Part shown: one piece after another, positions 1 to 5,597 of the stretch | Position numbering within the stretch: position 1 is the stretch's first letter | How the letters are laid out: each line of letters starts with the position of its first letter | From: an uncultured Alphaproteobacteria bacterium | GTDB taxonomy: Bacteria; Pseudomonadota; Alphaproteobacteria; Rhodobacterales; Rhodobacteraceae | DNA: 5,769 bases | Direction: 5' to 3' | NCBI GenBank assembly: GCA_929200295.1 | Contig: CAKMZE010000099.1 | Coordinates: 4,444 to 10,212 of the forward strand | Notes under the pieces: model-generated | Database searches by the model: none | Told to the model about the DNA's origin: nothing | The model's input: only the letters and a program-made list of their open reading frames with translations | Made by a program: the position numbers and the translations under genes

Positions 1-1
1 G

Positions 2-955
2 GTTTATGCCTCTGCGACAGATGTATCCGTGGGGCGCATGTTTCTTGCGGGTGTTGTGCCGGGCCTGATGGCAGGTCTGATGCTGATGGTGACGATTTAT
101 GTCATCGCTCGGGTGCGCAATATGCCCAAGGGCGAATGGAAAGGCTGGGGCGAGATTTGGGCCAGCTTCCGGGATGCGGTTTGGGGGCTTCTGCTGATCG
201 TGATCATCATGGGGGGCATCTATGGCCACCCTTGGTTGCGCTGGCAGGAGGGGTTGAGCCTGATTTACTGGCGGCCCGGCGCATTCACCCCAACAGAGGC
301 GGCGGCGGTTGCGGCTGTCTACGCGTTTTGCGTCGCCTGCTTTATCTACCGCGATATGGGGCCACTCGCTGCGCGTGATGGGCAAGCGCAGTCGAGCCTT
401 TTGCGGCGGCCTTGGGTATTGATCACAGCTTTTGTACATCAGGACACACGCCGCACATTGTTTGAGGGTGGTAAGCTCACCGTGACATTGATGTTCATCA
501 TCGCCAATGCGTTGATCCTCAAGCATGTGCTAACAGATGAACAAGTGCCGCAACAGATCGCTTCGGCGATGTTGGCCGCTGGGCTGGGGCCTGTGATGTT
601 TTTGATTGTGGTCAATGTGATCTTGCTGATTGGTGGCCAGTTTATGGAACCATCGGGCTTGATTGTGATTGTGGCGCCCTTGGTGTTTCCGATTGCGATT
701 GAGCTGGGGATTGACCCTATTCACCTTGGGATCATCATGGTCGTCAATATGGAGATCGGGATGATCACGCCGCCTGTGGGGTTGAATCTCTTTGTCACCT
801 CGGGTGTTGCGGGCATGCCGATGATGGCAGTCGTGCGCGCAGCCCTGCCGTTTTTGGCGGTACTCTTTGTGTTCTTGATTCTTGTCACCTATATCCCCGC
901 GATTTCGACATATGTGCCTAATCTGCTGATGGGACCTGAGGTGATAACAAAGTAA
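2..955 (+). CDS. TRAP transporter large permease (DctM family), 5' end cut by window edge
   Basis: Inner-membrane large subunit of a tripartite ATP-independent periplasmic (TRAP) transporter, which takes up an organic solute, often a carboxylate, using an ion gradient and a separate binding protein. The frame is open from base 2 with no stop, and the GTG at 29 lies inside conserved family sequence, so it is not the start; 317 residues are visible and roughly the first third or more is missing. Numbering from the GTG, family hallmarks are GAFTPTEAAAV (85-93 region) and the C-terminal block from EPSG (207-210) through GIDPIHLG to ITPPVGLNLF (246-255). About eight hydrophobic segments can be seen (near 6-29, 49-66, 90-107, 149-168, 181-205, 210-228, 232-260, 272-293). 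Between GGIYG (62-66) and GAFTPTEA there are about 18 residues (HPWLRWQEG...YWRP) where the DctM sequences I know have almost none. The substrate cannot be told. The small permease and binding protein genes would be expected to the left. Confidence 0.93.
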   Translation, partial: VYASATDVSVGRMFLAGVVPGLMAGLMLMVTIYVIARVRNMPKGEWKGWGEIWASFRDAVWGLLLIVIIMGGIYGHPWLRWQEGLSLIYWRPGAFTPTEAAAVAAVYAFCVACFIYRDMGPLAARDGQAQSSLLRRPWVLITAFVHQDTRRTLFEGGKLTVTLMFIIANALILKHVLTDEQVPQQIASAMLAAGLGPVMFLIVVNVILLIGGQFMEPSGLIVIVAPLVFPIAIELGIDPIHLGIIMVVNMEIGMITPPVGLNLFVTSGVAGMPMMAVVRAALPFLAVLFVFLILVTYIPAISTYVPNLLMGPEVITK

Positions 956-964
956 CGCTTGTGC

Positions 965-1702
965 TTACGCGTTTTCCAAGGCGGAAATAATCGGTGAGAA
1001 ATCATCCGCCTTCAGGCTCGCCCCGCCGACCAAAGCGCCGTCTACATCAGGGATCGCAAAGATATCTGCGGCATTGCTGCCCTTAACGGATCCGCCATAG
1101 AGCAGGGACATGTTCTCACCATCGCTGAAACGCGCGCGCAAACGGGCACGGATATGCGCGTGCACCTCAGCGATTTGATCAAGCGTTGGGGTTTTGCCTG
1201 TGCCAATGGCCCAGACGGGTTCGTAAGCAACCACTGTATTCTGTGCCGTCGCTGTATCAGGCAGGGCACCTGCAAGCTGGACATCTATCACTGAAAGGGT
1301 GCTGCCATTTTCGCGCTCTGCAAGGCTTTCCCCGATACAAATGATCGCCTTGAGACCAGCGGCATATGCGGCCTGTGCCTTTTGCGCGATTAAGGCATCG
1401 GTTTCTTGATGATCTGTGCGGCGCTCGGAATGGCCAACAATCACATGATCTGCGCCTGCTGCAACAAGCATCTGGGCCGAGATATCGCCAGTATGTGCGC
1501 CATGCGTTGCGACATGGCAATCCTGGCCACCGATGTGAATGGGATGCGCATTCTCGCTGAGGGCTGCAATCGCGGTTGCGGGCGGACAGATGAGAATATC
1601 GACTCTCGGATCAGGATGTGCGGCTTGTAGCGCTGTGATTTCACTGCGCGCAGCCGCGGTGCCATTCATCTTCCAATTTCCAGCAGCAATTTTGCGGCGC
1701 AT
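965..1702 (-). CDS. tpiA: Triosephosphate isomerase
   Basis: Interconverts dihydroxyacetone phosphate and glyceraldehyde 3-phosphate in cytosolic glycolysis, gluconeogenesis and the Calvin cycle. The 245-residue length is normal for the bacterial enzyme. The active site is complete: N9 and K11 in GNWKMNG (8-14), the electrophile H91 in VGHSERR (89-95), the catalytic base E161 in AYEPVWAIGTGK (159-170, including flexible loop 6), YGGSVK (202-207) and phosphate-binding GALVGG (222-227). The GGQDCH...GAHTGDIS block (58-75) is in alphaproteobacterial style. The ATG at 1702 is preceded by AAAGGA (1709-1714) with a 6-base spacer, which supports this start. It is probably the last gene of the minus-strand run, 45 bases after the A-type carrier gene. 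Its stop lies 9 bases from the stop of the convergent TRAP permease, with no hairpin terminator in between. Confidence 0.98.
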   Translation of the reverse strand: MRRKIAAGNWKMNGTAAARSEITALQAAHPDPRVDILICPPATAIAALSENAHPIHIGGQDCHVATHGAHTGDISAQMLVAAGADHVIVGHSERRTDHQETDALIAQKAQAAYAAGLKAIICIGESLAERENGSTLSVIDVQLAGALPDTATAQNTVVAYEPVWAIGTGKTPTLDQIAEVHAHIRARLRARFSDGENMSLLYGGSVKGSNAADIFAIPDVDGALVGGASLKADDFSPIISALENA

Positions 1703-1747
1703 GATGGATCCTTTGTGTGATGTGGGTATTTGTGGCCCTGGCTGCCC

Positions 1748-2116
1748 TTATGACGGTTTTGCAAACAGGCTTTCGTCAAACTTGATGCTTTCGCCGCATC
1801 CGCAGGCATCAACCACGTTTGGGTTGCGAAACTTAAAGCCGCTTTCCAGTAGGCTCACCTCATAATCGATCTCGGTGCCAAAGAGAAACATCTGCGCCAT
1901 GGGGGCGATCATGATACGCGCGCCGTCCTTTTCGACAACCTCATCCATGGGGTCAGCGTCAGCGACATAGTCCATGGTGTATTCCATGCCTGCGCAGCCA
2001 CCCTTTTTCACGCCGATCCGCAGTCCATGCACCCCGTCTTTGACCATCAGCTTGCTGATGTGCGCGGCTGCTTGGTCTGTGATTTGGACGGCTTGCTTAC
2101 CGGGGATGTTGAACAT
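1748..2116 (-). CDS. A-type Fe-S carrier, HesB/IscA/SufA family
   Basis: Carries or inserts Fe-S clusters during maturation of target proteins in the cytosol. The 122-residue protein has the three conserved ligand cysteines of the family: C41 in KKGGCAGMEY and C105 and C107 in DACGCGES. The surrounding fold sequence (LRIGVKKGGCAG, then FLFGTEIDYE, then FKFRNPN) is typical. The cysteine pattern is shared by IscA, SufA and ErpA, so I do not give a firm symbol; the nearby SufT-like gene favours a SUF role, which is inference. The ATG at 2116 has AGAGAGG (2126-2132) 9 bases upstream. It lies 47 bases after the coiled-coil gene and 45 bases before tpiA on the same strand. Iron or redox control would be expected for the family, but I recognise no IscR or RirA site. 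Confidence 0.93.
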   Translation of the reverse strand: MFNIPGKQAVQITDQAAAHISKLMVKDGVHGLRIGVKKGGCAGMEYTMDYVADADPMDEVVEKDGARIMIAPMAQMFLFGTEIDYEVSLLESGFKFRNPNVVDACGCGESIKFDESLFAKPS

Positions 2117-2137
2117 GGGATTATGCCTCTCTCACTT

Positions 2138-2154
2138 ACATACAGGAGGTATGT
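2138..2154. repeat. Short inverted repeat between coiled-coil gene and A-type carrier gene
   Basis: Perfect 6-base arms ACATAC and GTATGT separated by AGGAG. It lies 22 bases upstream of the A-type carrier ATG. It could be a small operator or a weak RNA hairpin. It has no following T run, so it is not a classical terminator. A plus-strand AGGAGG falls inside it but leads no plus-strand gene. Confidence 0.4.
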
Positions 2155-2163
2155 GCTTTGTGA

Positions 2164-2640
2164 TCAAAATTCTAGTGAGATATTCAAAAGTTCATCCTGT
2201 TGTCTCTCAAGTCTGTCGACAAGACGCATCAGCTGGGCTTTTGACGTTTCTGGCAGATCACCATCGTCGCTAAAGAGTGTGATTGCATCACGTGTTGTGG
2301 TCATTGAGGCCGACATCACCCTGATCATCTCGCTCCTGATTTGCGCCATCTTGTTGAGTGAACTGAGCGATTGATTTTGGTTTTGCGAAATTTGCTGAGA
2401 CAAGAGGTCAAGTTTCTCGGCAAGGTTATCACCAACATTATCGATGGCATTTCGGCTTTCATCGATGGCATTGCGGTTTTCGCGGATCCATGCCCCATTT
2501 TCACTAATGCTGGTGTCGAGGACATCAACAGCCTTTTCAACACCGCGCAGGGATTGATCAAAGGCGAAATACAACACGCCAGCCGAAACGATTGCCGAGA
2601 CAATCGCGCCAACAATAATACGTGTGAATAGCTCTTTCAT
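2164..2640 (-). CDS. Unrecognised membrane-anchored coiled-coil protein (158 aa)
   Basis: I do not recognise a family. The protein starts MKELFTRII, has one hydrophobic helix at about residues 8-28 (IIVGAIVSAIVSAGVLYFAF) and then a long polar, helix-favouring region. Short basic N-terminus and no clear cleavage site suggest an uncleaved anchor with the bulk probably periplasmic; this is inference. Residues 30-110 have a heptad-like pattern, including an exact-looking repeat ENRNAID-ESRNAID (54-67). A short break with acidic and proline residues (DDGDLPETS, 125-133) precedes a second helix (134-152). There are no cysteines, so it is unlikely to hold a Fe-S cluster itself. The ATG at 2640 has only a weak upstream GAG as ribosome site, so the start is less certain than its neighbours, though the anchor helix begins properly there. 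It sits between the SufT-like and A-type carrier genes on the same strand. Confidence 0.8.
   Translation of the reverse strand: MKELFTRIIVGAIVSAIVSAGVLYFAFDQSLRGVEKAVDVLDTSISENGAWIRENRNAIDESRNAIDNVGDNLAEKLDLLSQQISQNQNQSLSSLNKMAQIRSEMIRVMSASMTTTRDAITLFSDDGDLPETSKAQLMRLVDRLERQQDELLNISLEF
2440..2481 (-). repeat. 21-bp imperfect tandem duplication in the coiled-coil gene
   Basis: Two adjacent 21-base units (2440-2460 and 2461-2481) match at 19 of 21 positions. Each encodes one heptad, ENRNAID and ESRNAID (residues 54-67). The unit length keeps both the reading frame and the seven-residue coiled-coil register, so it looks like a recent one-heptad duplication. Confidence 0.85.
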
Positions 2641-2687
2641 ACCATGGGCTCGTTTTGCAGAGATAAGAAACCTACGTTCTTACATAC

Positions 2688-2693
2688 ACTATA
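2688..2693 (-). promoter_or_regulatory. Possible -10 element ahead of coiled-coil gene
   Basis: Minus-strand TATAGT matches the sigma70-type TATAAT at 5 of 6 positions and lies about 48 bases upstream of the ATG at 2640. I do not see a good -35 at 16-18 bases, so an internal promoter here is only a possibility. Confidence 0.25.
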
Positions 2694-2695
2694 AA

Positions 2696-2708
2696 GGTAA
2701 AAATTACC
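2696..2708 (-). terminator. Weak AT-rich hairpin after the SufT-like gene
   Basis: GGTAA and TTACC arms with a 3-base loop begin 2 bases beyond the SufT-like stop codon, followed on the minus strand by TTTAT. The stem is only 5 bp and AT-rich, so it would be at most a partial attenuator; read-through into the coiled-coil gene is likely. Confidence 0.25.
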
Positions 2709-2710
2709 AA

Positions 2711-3073
2711 TCACATAAAGCCCAGTTCGAGACGGGCCTCGTCTGACATCATCTCCATGCCCCATTGCGGCTCAAACGTCATCTCGACATCAACCTGTTT
2801 GATCCCGGGCAGCGGTTCAATCGCATCCGCTACCCATCCGGGCATTTCGCCTGCAACCGGACAACCGGGTGCGGTGAGCGTCATGATGATATCAACGGCA
2901 TTATCTTCTTTGATATCAATTGTGTAAATGAGGCCGAGATCATAGATATTCACAGGGATTTCAGGGTCGTAGACCGATCTGCACGCCGCAACGATGTCCT
3001 CGTATAGCGGATGATCTGTTGTTGATGGGGCGATCAAGGGTGTGCCTTCAAGAGGCGGAGGCGTATCGGTCAT
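2711..3073 (-). CDS. sufT: SufT-like Fe-S assembly protein (MIP18/DUF59 family)
   Basis: Small cytosolic protein of the family that helps mature Fe-S proteins, often encoded with SUF genes. With the start at 3073 it has 120 residues. Residues 1-20 are a proline-rich tail (MTDTPPPLEG...). The MIP18 core follows: DPEIPVNIYDLGLIY (36-50), TLTAPGCPVAGEMPGWV (65-81) with the conserved cysteine C71, and the C-terminal FEPQWGMEMMSDEARLELG (100-118). An ATG at 3100 would add nine residues, MLRYKKDRD, but AAGGA stands 7 bases before the ATG at 3073, and a promoter-like pair at 3102-3130 would place the transcript start near the 3100 codon, so I choose 3073. It is first in the minus-strand run and divergent from tgt. 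PaaD is a related family member, but no phenylacetate genes are present. Confidence 0.9.
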   Translation of the reverse strand: MTDTPPPLEGTPLIAPSTTDHPLYEDIVAACRSVYDPEIPVNIYDLGLIYTIDIKEDNAVDIIMTLTAPGCPVAGEMPGWVADAIEPLPGIKQVDVEMTFEPQWGMEMMSDEARLELGFM

Positions 3074-3101
3074 GTCGCGGTCCTTCTTATACCTGAGCAT
3101 T

Positions 3102-3130
3102 CATATAGGGTTTGGCTTCATGAGCGTAAA
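3102..3130 (-). promoter_or_regulatory. Sigma70-like promoter for the sufT run
   Basis: On the minus strand TTTACG (3125-3130) and TATATG (3102-3107) are separated by exactly 17 bases; each matches the consensus hexamer at 4 of 6 positions. A start of transcription near 3095 would leave a leader of about 20 bases with the AAGGA ribosome site before the ATG at 3073. Confidence 0.45.
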
Positions 3131-3140
3131 GACCTTGGCT

Positions 3141-3146
3141 GATAAT
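3141..3146 (+). promoter_or_regulatory. Possible -10 element for tgt
   Basis: GATAAT, preceded by CT, matches TATAAT at 5 of 6 positions and lies about 40 bases before the tgt ATG. No convincing -35 is seen at the right spacing. It falls in the 111-base divergent region shared with the sufT promoter. Confidence 0.3.
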
Positions 3147-3154
3147 GGCTTTTC

Positions 3155-3167
3155 AACTGTGACAGTT
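3155..3167. repeat. Inverted repeat in tgt leader
   Basis: Perfect 5-base arms AACTG and CAGTT around TGA, ending 8 bases before the GAGGG ribosome site of tgt. It could be an operator or a minor leader hairpin. Arms this short also occur by chance. Confidence 0.3.
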
Positions 3168-3184
3168 TGCGGCATGAGGGCAAT

Positions 3185-4315
3185 ATGACTGATCATTTTT
3201 CATTTGACCTTAACGCCACAGATGGCCGCGCGCGCACCGGCGTGATCCATACGCCACGTGGTGATATCCGCACACCTGCATTTATGCCTGTGGGCACCGC
3301 CGCAACTGTCAAAGCGATGATGCCCGAAAGCGTGGCTGAAACGGGTGCTGATATTCTGTTGGGTAACACATACCATCTTATGCTGCGCCCTACGGCCGAG
3401 CGGATTGACCGCCTAGGCGGGTTGCATCAGTTTATGAATTGGCAAAAGCCGATCCTGACAGATAGCGGCGGCTTTCAGGTGATGAGCCTCGCAGGTTTGC
3501 GCAAGCTTACTGAAAAAGGCGTGACGTTTAAATCTCATATCGATGGGTCAAAGCACGAGCTTACGCCCGAGCGATCAATGGAGATACAAAAGCTCCTCGG
3601 CTCGGATATCGTGATGTGCTTTGATGAATGCCCGGCACTGCCCGCAAGCGAGGCGGATGTGGCCCAATCCATGCGCATGTCGATGCGTTGGGCCGCGCGG
3701 TCACGCGATGCTTTTGGTGACAGGCCGGGGCATGCGCTCTTTGGCATTCAGCAGGGCGGCGTCACGCAAGAGCTGCGCGCAGAAAGCGCTGCCGCTTTGA
3801 TCGATGTTGGGTTTGATGGCTATGCTGTAGGTGGCCTTGCCGTCGGAGAAGGCCAAGAGGCGATGTTTGGCGTTCTTGATACCGCGCCCGAAATGCTCCC
3901 TACAGATAAACCCCGTTATTTGATGGGGGTTGGAAAGCCCGATGATATCGTGGGCGCTGTAAAGCGCGGCATTGATATGATGGATTGCGTGCTGCCGTCA
4001 CGCTCAGGCAGGACTGGGCAGGCGTTTACTCGTGCAGGGGTTGTGAATATCAAAAACGCGCGCCATCAGAATGATCCGCGCCCACTTGATGAGGCTTGCG
4101 GGTGCCCCGCATGCCGCAACTATTCGCGCGCATATCTGCACCATGTGTTTCGCAGTCAGGAAATGATTTCGGGCATGCTGCTCACCTGGCATAACCTGCA
4201 TTATTTCCAGGACATTATGTCAGGTATGCGGGGGGCAATTGCAAAAGGGCAGTTTGCAGCTTGGGAAGCCGATTTTCATAACGCGCGTGCGCAGGGTGAT
4301 ATTGACCCGCTTTAG
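3185..4315 (+). CDS. tgt: Queuine/preQ1 tRNA-guanine transglycosylase
   Basis: Exchanges guanine at wobble position 34 of GUN-anticodon tRNAs for preQ1, the step that commits tRNA to queuosine in bacteria. With the ATG at 3185 it has 376 residues, matching the family. Visible motifs are FMPVGTAATVK (33-43), LGNTYHL (59-65), LTDSGGFQV (91-99, with D93), FDEC (146-149), GGLAVGE (216-222), RYLMGVGKP (244-252), GIDMMDCV (262-269, with nucleophile D264) and the zinc site C305, C307, C310 and H336. All catalytic and zinc residues are present. GAGGG (3176-3180) stands 4 bases before this ATG; a TTG at 3167 would add six residues, MRHEGN, and overlap that ribosome site, so I prefer 3185. queA is a common partner in other genomes but is not in this window. 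The TAG stop interlocks with the stop of the convergent VPLPA-CTERM gene. Confidence 0.97.
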   Translation: MTDHFSFDLNATDGRARTGVIHTPRGDIRTPAFMPVGTAATVKAMMPESVAETGADILLGNTYHLMLRPTAERIDRLGGLHQFMNWQKPILTDSGGFQVMSLAGLRKLTEKGVTFKSHIDGSKHELTPERSMEIQKLLGSDIVMCFDECPALPASEADVAQSMRMSMRWAARSRDAFGDRPGHALFGIQQGGVTQELRAESAAALIDVGFDGYAVGGLAVGEGQEAMFGVLDTAPEMLPTDKPRYLMGVGKPDDIVGAVKRGIDMMDCVLPSRSGRTGQAFTRAGVVNIKNARHQNDPRPLDEACGCPACRNYSRAYLHHVFRSQEMISGMLLTWHNLHYFQDIMSGMRGAIAKGQFAAWEADFHNARAQGDIDPL

Positions 4316-4899
4316 GCAGGGATTGGCATCGCACCGGCTGTTGCAGGCTTTTTACGACGCCAAGCAAGCATGCCAAGTGCTGCGATCAAAAGCGGCGCAC
4401 CTGCGGGCAGTGGAACAGCTGCAGGTGTGACCGCAGTGCCAAATGACGCTGAAAACAAGACACCTTGTGGCATGTAGGCCCGGTAATCGGTGGCCTCGGT
4501 CCATGACAGTGAGAATGAAGAGCTGTCGTGTACAGTGGTTGTCATCGCATAGCCTGAGTTGTTCACAAAGTTCTCAATGGTGAAATCTGTGCCAAAATCC
4601 AACCCTGAGAATGTGAGCTTGGCTTCTTGTCCGTCGCATCGGATACCGCAGTAATTGCCGTTTGATGATAAGCTAAAACCATCGCCATCAATACCTGCAT
4701 TCAAGTCAATAGGCAGCGCATTATAGAGCGAAAATTCATGACCAGAACCTACAGTTGATGTGTCTTGGTAAATCGATGTGCCGCCATGCGTATATTGCAA
4801 GGTGACTTGATCGCCAGACGTCAGTGTCGCAGCATGTACGGGCCCAAGGTATACAAGGGCACATGCAGCGATAGACAGTAATTGCTTTACAGGTTTCAT
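4312..4899 (-). CDS. Secreted VPLPA-CTERM sorting-domain protein
   Basis: Small exported protein with a C-terminal exosortase-type sorting signal, probably destined for the cell surface or extracellular matrix. With the ATG at 4899 it has 195 residues. A signal peptide covers 1-23 (MKPVKQLLSIAACALVYLGP, cleavage likely after VHA). The mature middle is rich in Ser, Thr, Gly and aromatic residues, looks beta-rich, and has two cysteines (C84, C88) that could pair. The tail has VPLPA (162-166), a hydrophobic helix (167-180) and RRKK (181-184), the tripartite pattern of the family. After the basic cluster there are 11 further residues (PATAGAMPIPA), longer than usual. The frame stays open upstream to an ATG at 4986, but those residues precede the signal peptide and are unlikely to be translated. 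The ribosome site at 4899 is weak. No exosortase is in the window; a dedicated one (XrtD type) is expected elsewhere. A CtrA-type box lies just upstream. Confidence 0.88.
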   Translation of the reverse strand: MKPVKQLLSIAACALVYLGPVHAATLTSGDQVTLQYTHGGTSIYQDTSTVGSGHEFSLYNALPIDLNAGIDGDGFSLSSNGNYCGIRCDGQEAKLTFSGLDFGTDFTIENFVNNSGYAMTTTVHDSSSFSLSWTEATDYRAYMPQGVLFSASFGTAVTPAAVPLPAGAPLLIAALGMLAWRRKKPATAGAMPIPA

Positions 4900-4928
4900 A
4901 ACGGTTTTCACAATCGGTTTTAGAGCAG

Positions 4929-4944
4929 TTAACGTTTTGTTAAC
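4929..4944 (-). promoter_or_regulatory. CtrA-type binding box, TTAA-N7-TTAA
   Basis: The site reads TTAA, seven bases, TTAA, C on both strands because it is centred in a perfect palindrome AGTTAAC-GTTTT-GTTAACT (4927-4945). This matches the full consensus for the alphaproteobacterial cell-cycle and motility regulator CtrA. It lies 30-45 bases upstream of the VPLPA-CTERM start. That nearness fits either a -35-overlapping activator site with a very short leader, or a repressor site downstream of a promoter further up. No perfect second copy is seen in the window. Confidence 0.6.
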
Positions 4945-4947
4945 TAT

Positions 4948-5009
4948 GAATTGGGGCGCGACTTGGGCACATCCATGGCAAACCAAAGATAATGTTATGA
5001 CACAAAACC
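4948..5009 (-). promoter_or_regulatory. Upstream block set A, ahead of the VPLPA-CTERM gene
   Basis: On the minus strand this region has GGTTTTGTGT (5000-5009), then ATCTTTGG (4983-4990), then GCGCCCCAATTC (4948-4959). The same three blocks, in the same order, occur upstream of the next gene at 5582-5646. The rest of the 162-base gap (4900-5061) contains the CtrA box and no gene or clear terminator. Confidence 0.45.
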
Positions 5010-5061
5010 CTGTGTATTGAGTGTGTTGCGTCGTGACAGTGAAATGACGGTATAAAGCGCG

Positions 5062-5544
5062 TTAATGTATAGTCTGCGCAGGCGTATCAATCAACTGCAT
5101 CACGATTGTAGCCCCCTCATAGGTGCGCCCATCGAAATAGGGCTCAACCGGTTCATCAACACATGTGATCTGTAGATTGAGCGTCGATGTTACCGGATAA
5201 ACAGCAAGTGCGCGAAGCGCCCCATGCTCTATTGAGATGTCCCAGTGCAGGCCCTGGCCCTTGATATCTGAGAACGCGGCATTGATGACCTTTGATGTGA
5301 GCTCATCAACAGATTTATCTGCACAGGCCAAAGCCGCGATTTTCGGGGCGATGACCGCACCGGTCTTGTGCGATAGATGTGTGCCAACCTGAATGCCATC
5401 TGACAATGTGCGTGCATTAAACCCGGCAAGTGCAGTCATTGCAGTGTCAAAACTTCCATCTGTTTCAAGCACTTTCTTTAACGCATGCAGCATCGCGGTC
5501 TGCGGCGGCAACTGCGCTTTGCGTTTTGTGTGAAACTTGAACAT
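5062..5544 (-). CDS. Unrecognised cytosolic protein (160 aa)
   Basis: I do not recognise a family. The protein begins MFKFHTKRKAQLPPQ, a basic segment without a hydrophobic core, so neither a signal peptide nor membrane helices are apparent and it is probably cytosolic. The first half (15-95) looks mainly alpha-helical (MLHALKKVL, TAMTALAGF, VDELTSKVINAAF); the second half alternates hydrophobic strands (LHWDISIEH, LRALAVYPV, LNLQITCVD, ATIVMQLID), suggesting an alpha/beta domain. Two isolated cysteines (C74, C128) form no metal motif. The ATG at 5544 has AAGG (5552-5555) 7 bases upstream, a good start. It is on the same strand as the VPLPA-CTERM gene, 162 bases upstream of it, and their upstream regions share three sequence blocks, hinting at joint control. 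Codon use does not look foreign by eye. Confidence 0.8.
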   Translation of the reverse strand: MFKFHTKRKAQLPPQTAMLHALKKVLETDGSFDTAMTALAGFNARTLSDGIQVGTHLSHKTGAVIAPKIAALACADKSVDELTSKVINAAFSDIKGQGLHWDISIEHGALRALAVYPVTSTLNLQITCVDEPVEPYFDGRTYEGATIVMQLIDTPAQTIH

Positions 5545-5581
5545 GGGTCTACCTTATGGCCTTTTCCATTAAGTAGAGGAC

Positions 5582-5597
5582 GAATTGGGCGCAATTC
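5582..5597. repeat. Inverted repeat GAATTG-N4-CAATTC
   Basis: Perfect 6-base arms with a 4-base centre (GGCG), 38-53 bases upstream of the 160-aa protein start, a typical operator position. Upstream of the VPLPA-CTERM gene (4948) the left arm and centre are kept as GAATTGGGGCGC, but the right arm is not. Confidence 0.45.

Noticed and set aside
29..955. GTG at 29 as start of the TRAP permease
   Set aside because: The frame is open to base 2 and the upstream residues VYASATDVSVGRMFLAG are conserved family sequence, so the gene is simply cut by the window edge.
1366..1665. Several open frames overlapping tpiA on both strands
   Set aside because: They lie wholly within a gene with full active-site conservation and encode no recognisable protein; they are frame shadows.
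1703..1747. Terminator between the A-type carrier gene and tpiA
   Set aside because: No stable inverted repeat or T run is visible; the gap carries only the tpiA ribosome site.
3074..3100. Upstream ATG at 3100 for the SufT-like protein
   Set aside because: The nine added residues cover the ribosome site AAGGA of the ATG at 3073, and a promoter-like pair lies immediately upstream.
4900..4986. ATG at 4986 as start of the VPLPA-CTERM protein
   Set aside because: It would put 29 residues ahead of a clear signal peptide and make the CtrA box coding.
5551..5568. Six-codon frame MEKAIR upstream of the 160-aa gene as a leader peptide
   Set aside because: Too short to judge, with no regulatory codons or attenuator structure, and its end covers the ribosome site of the real gene.
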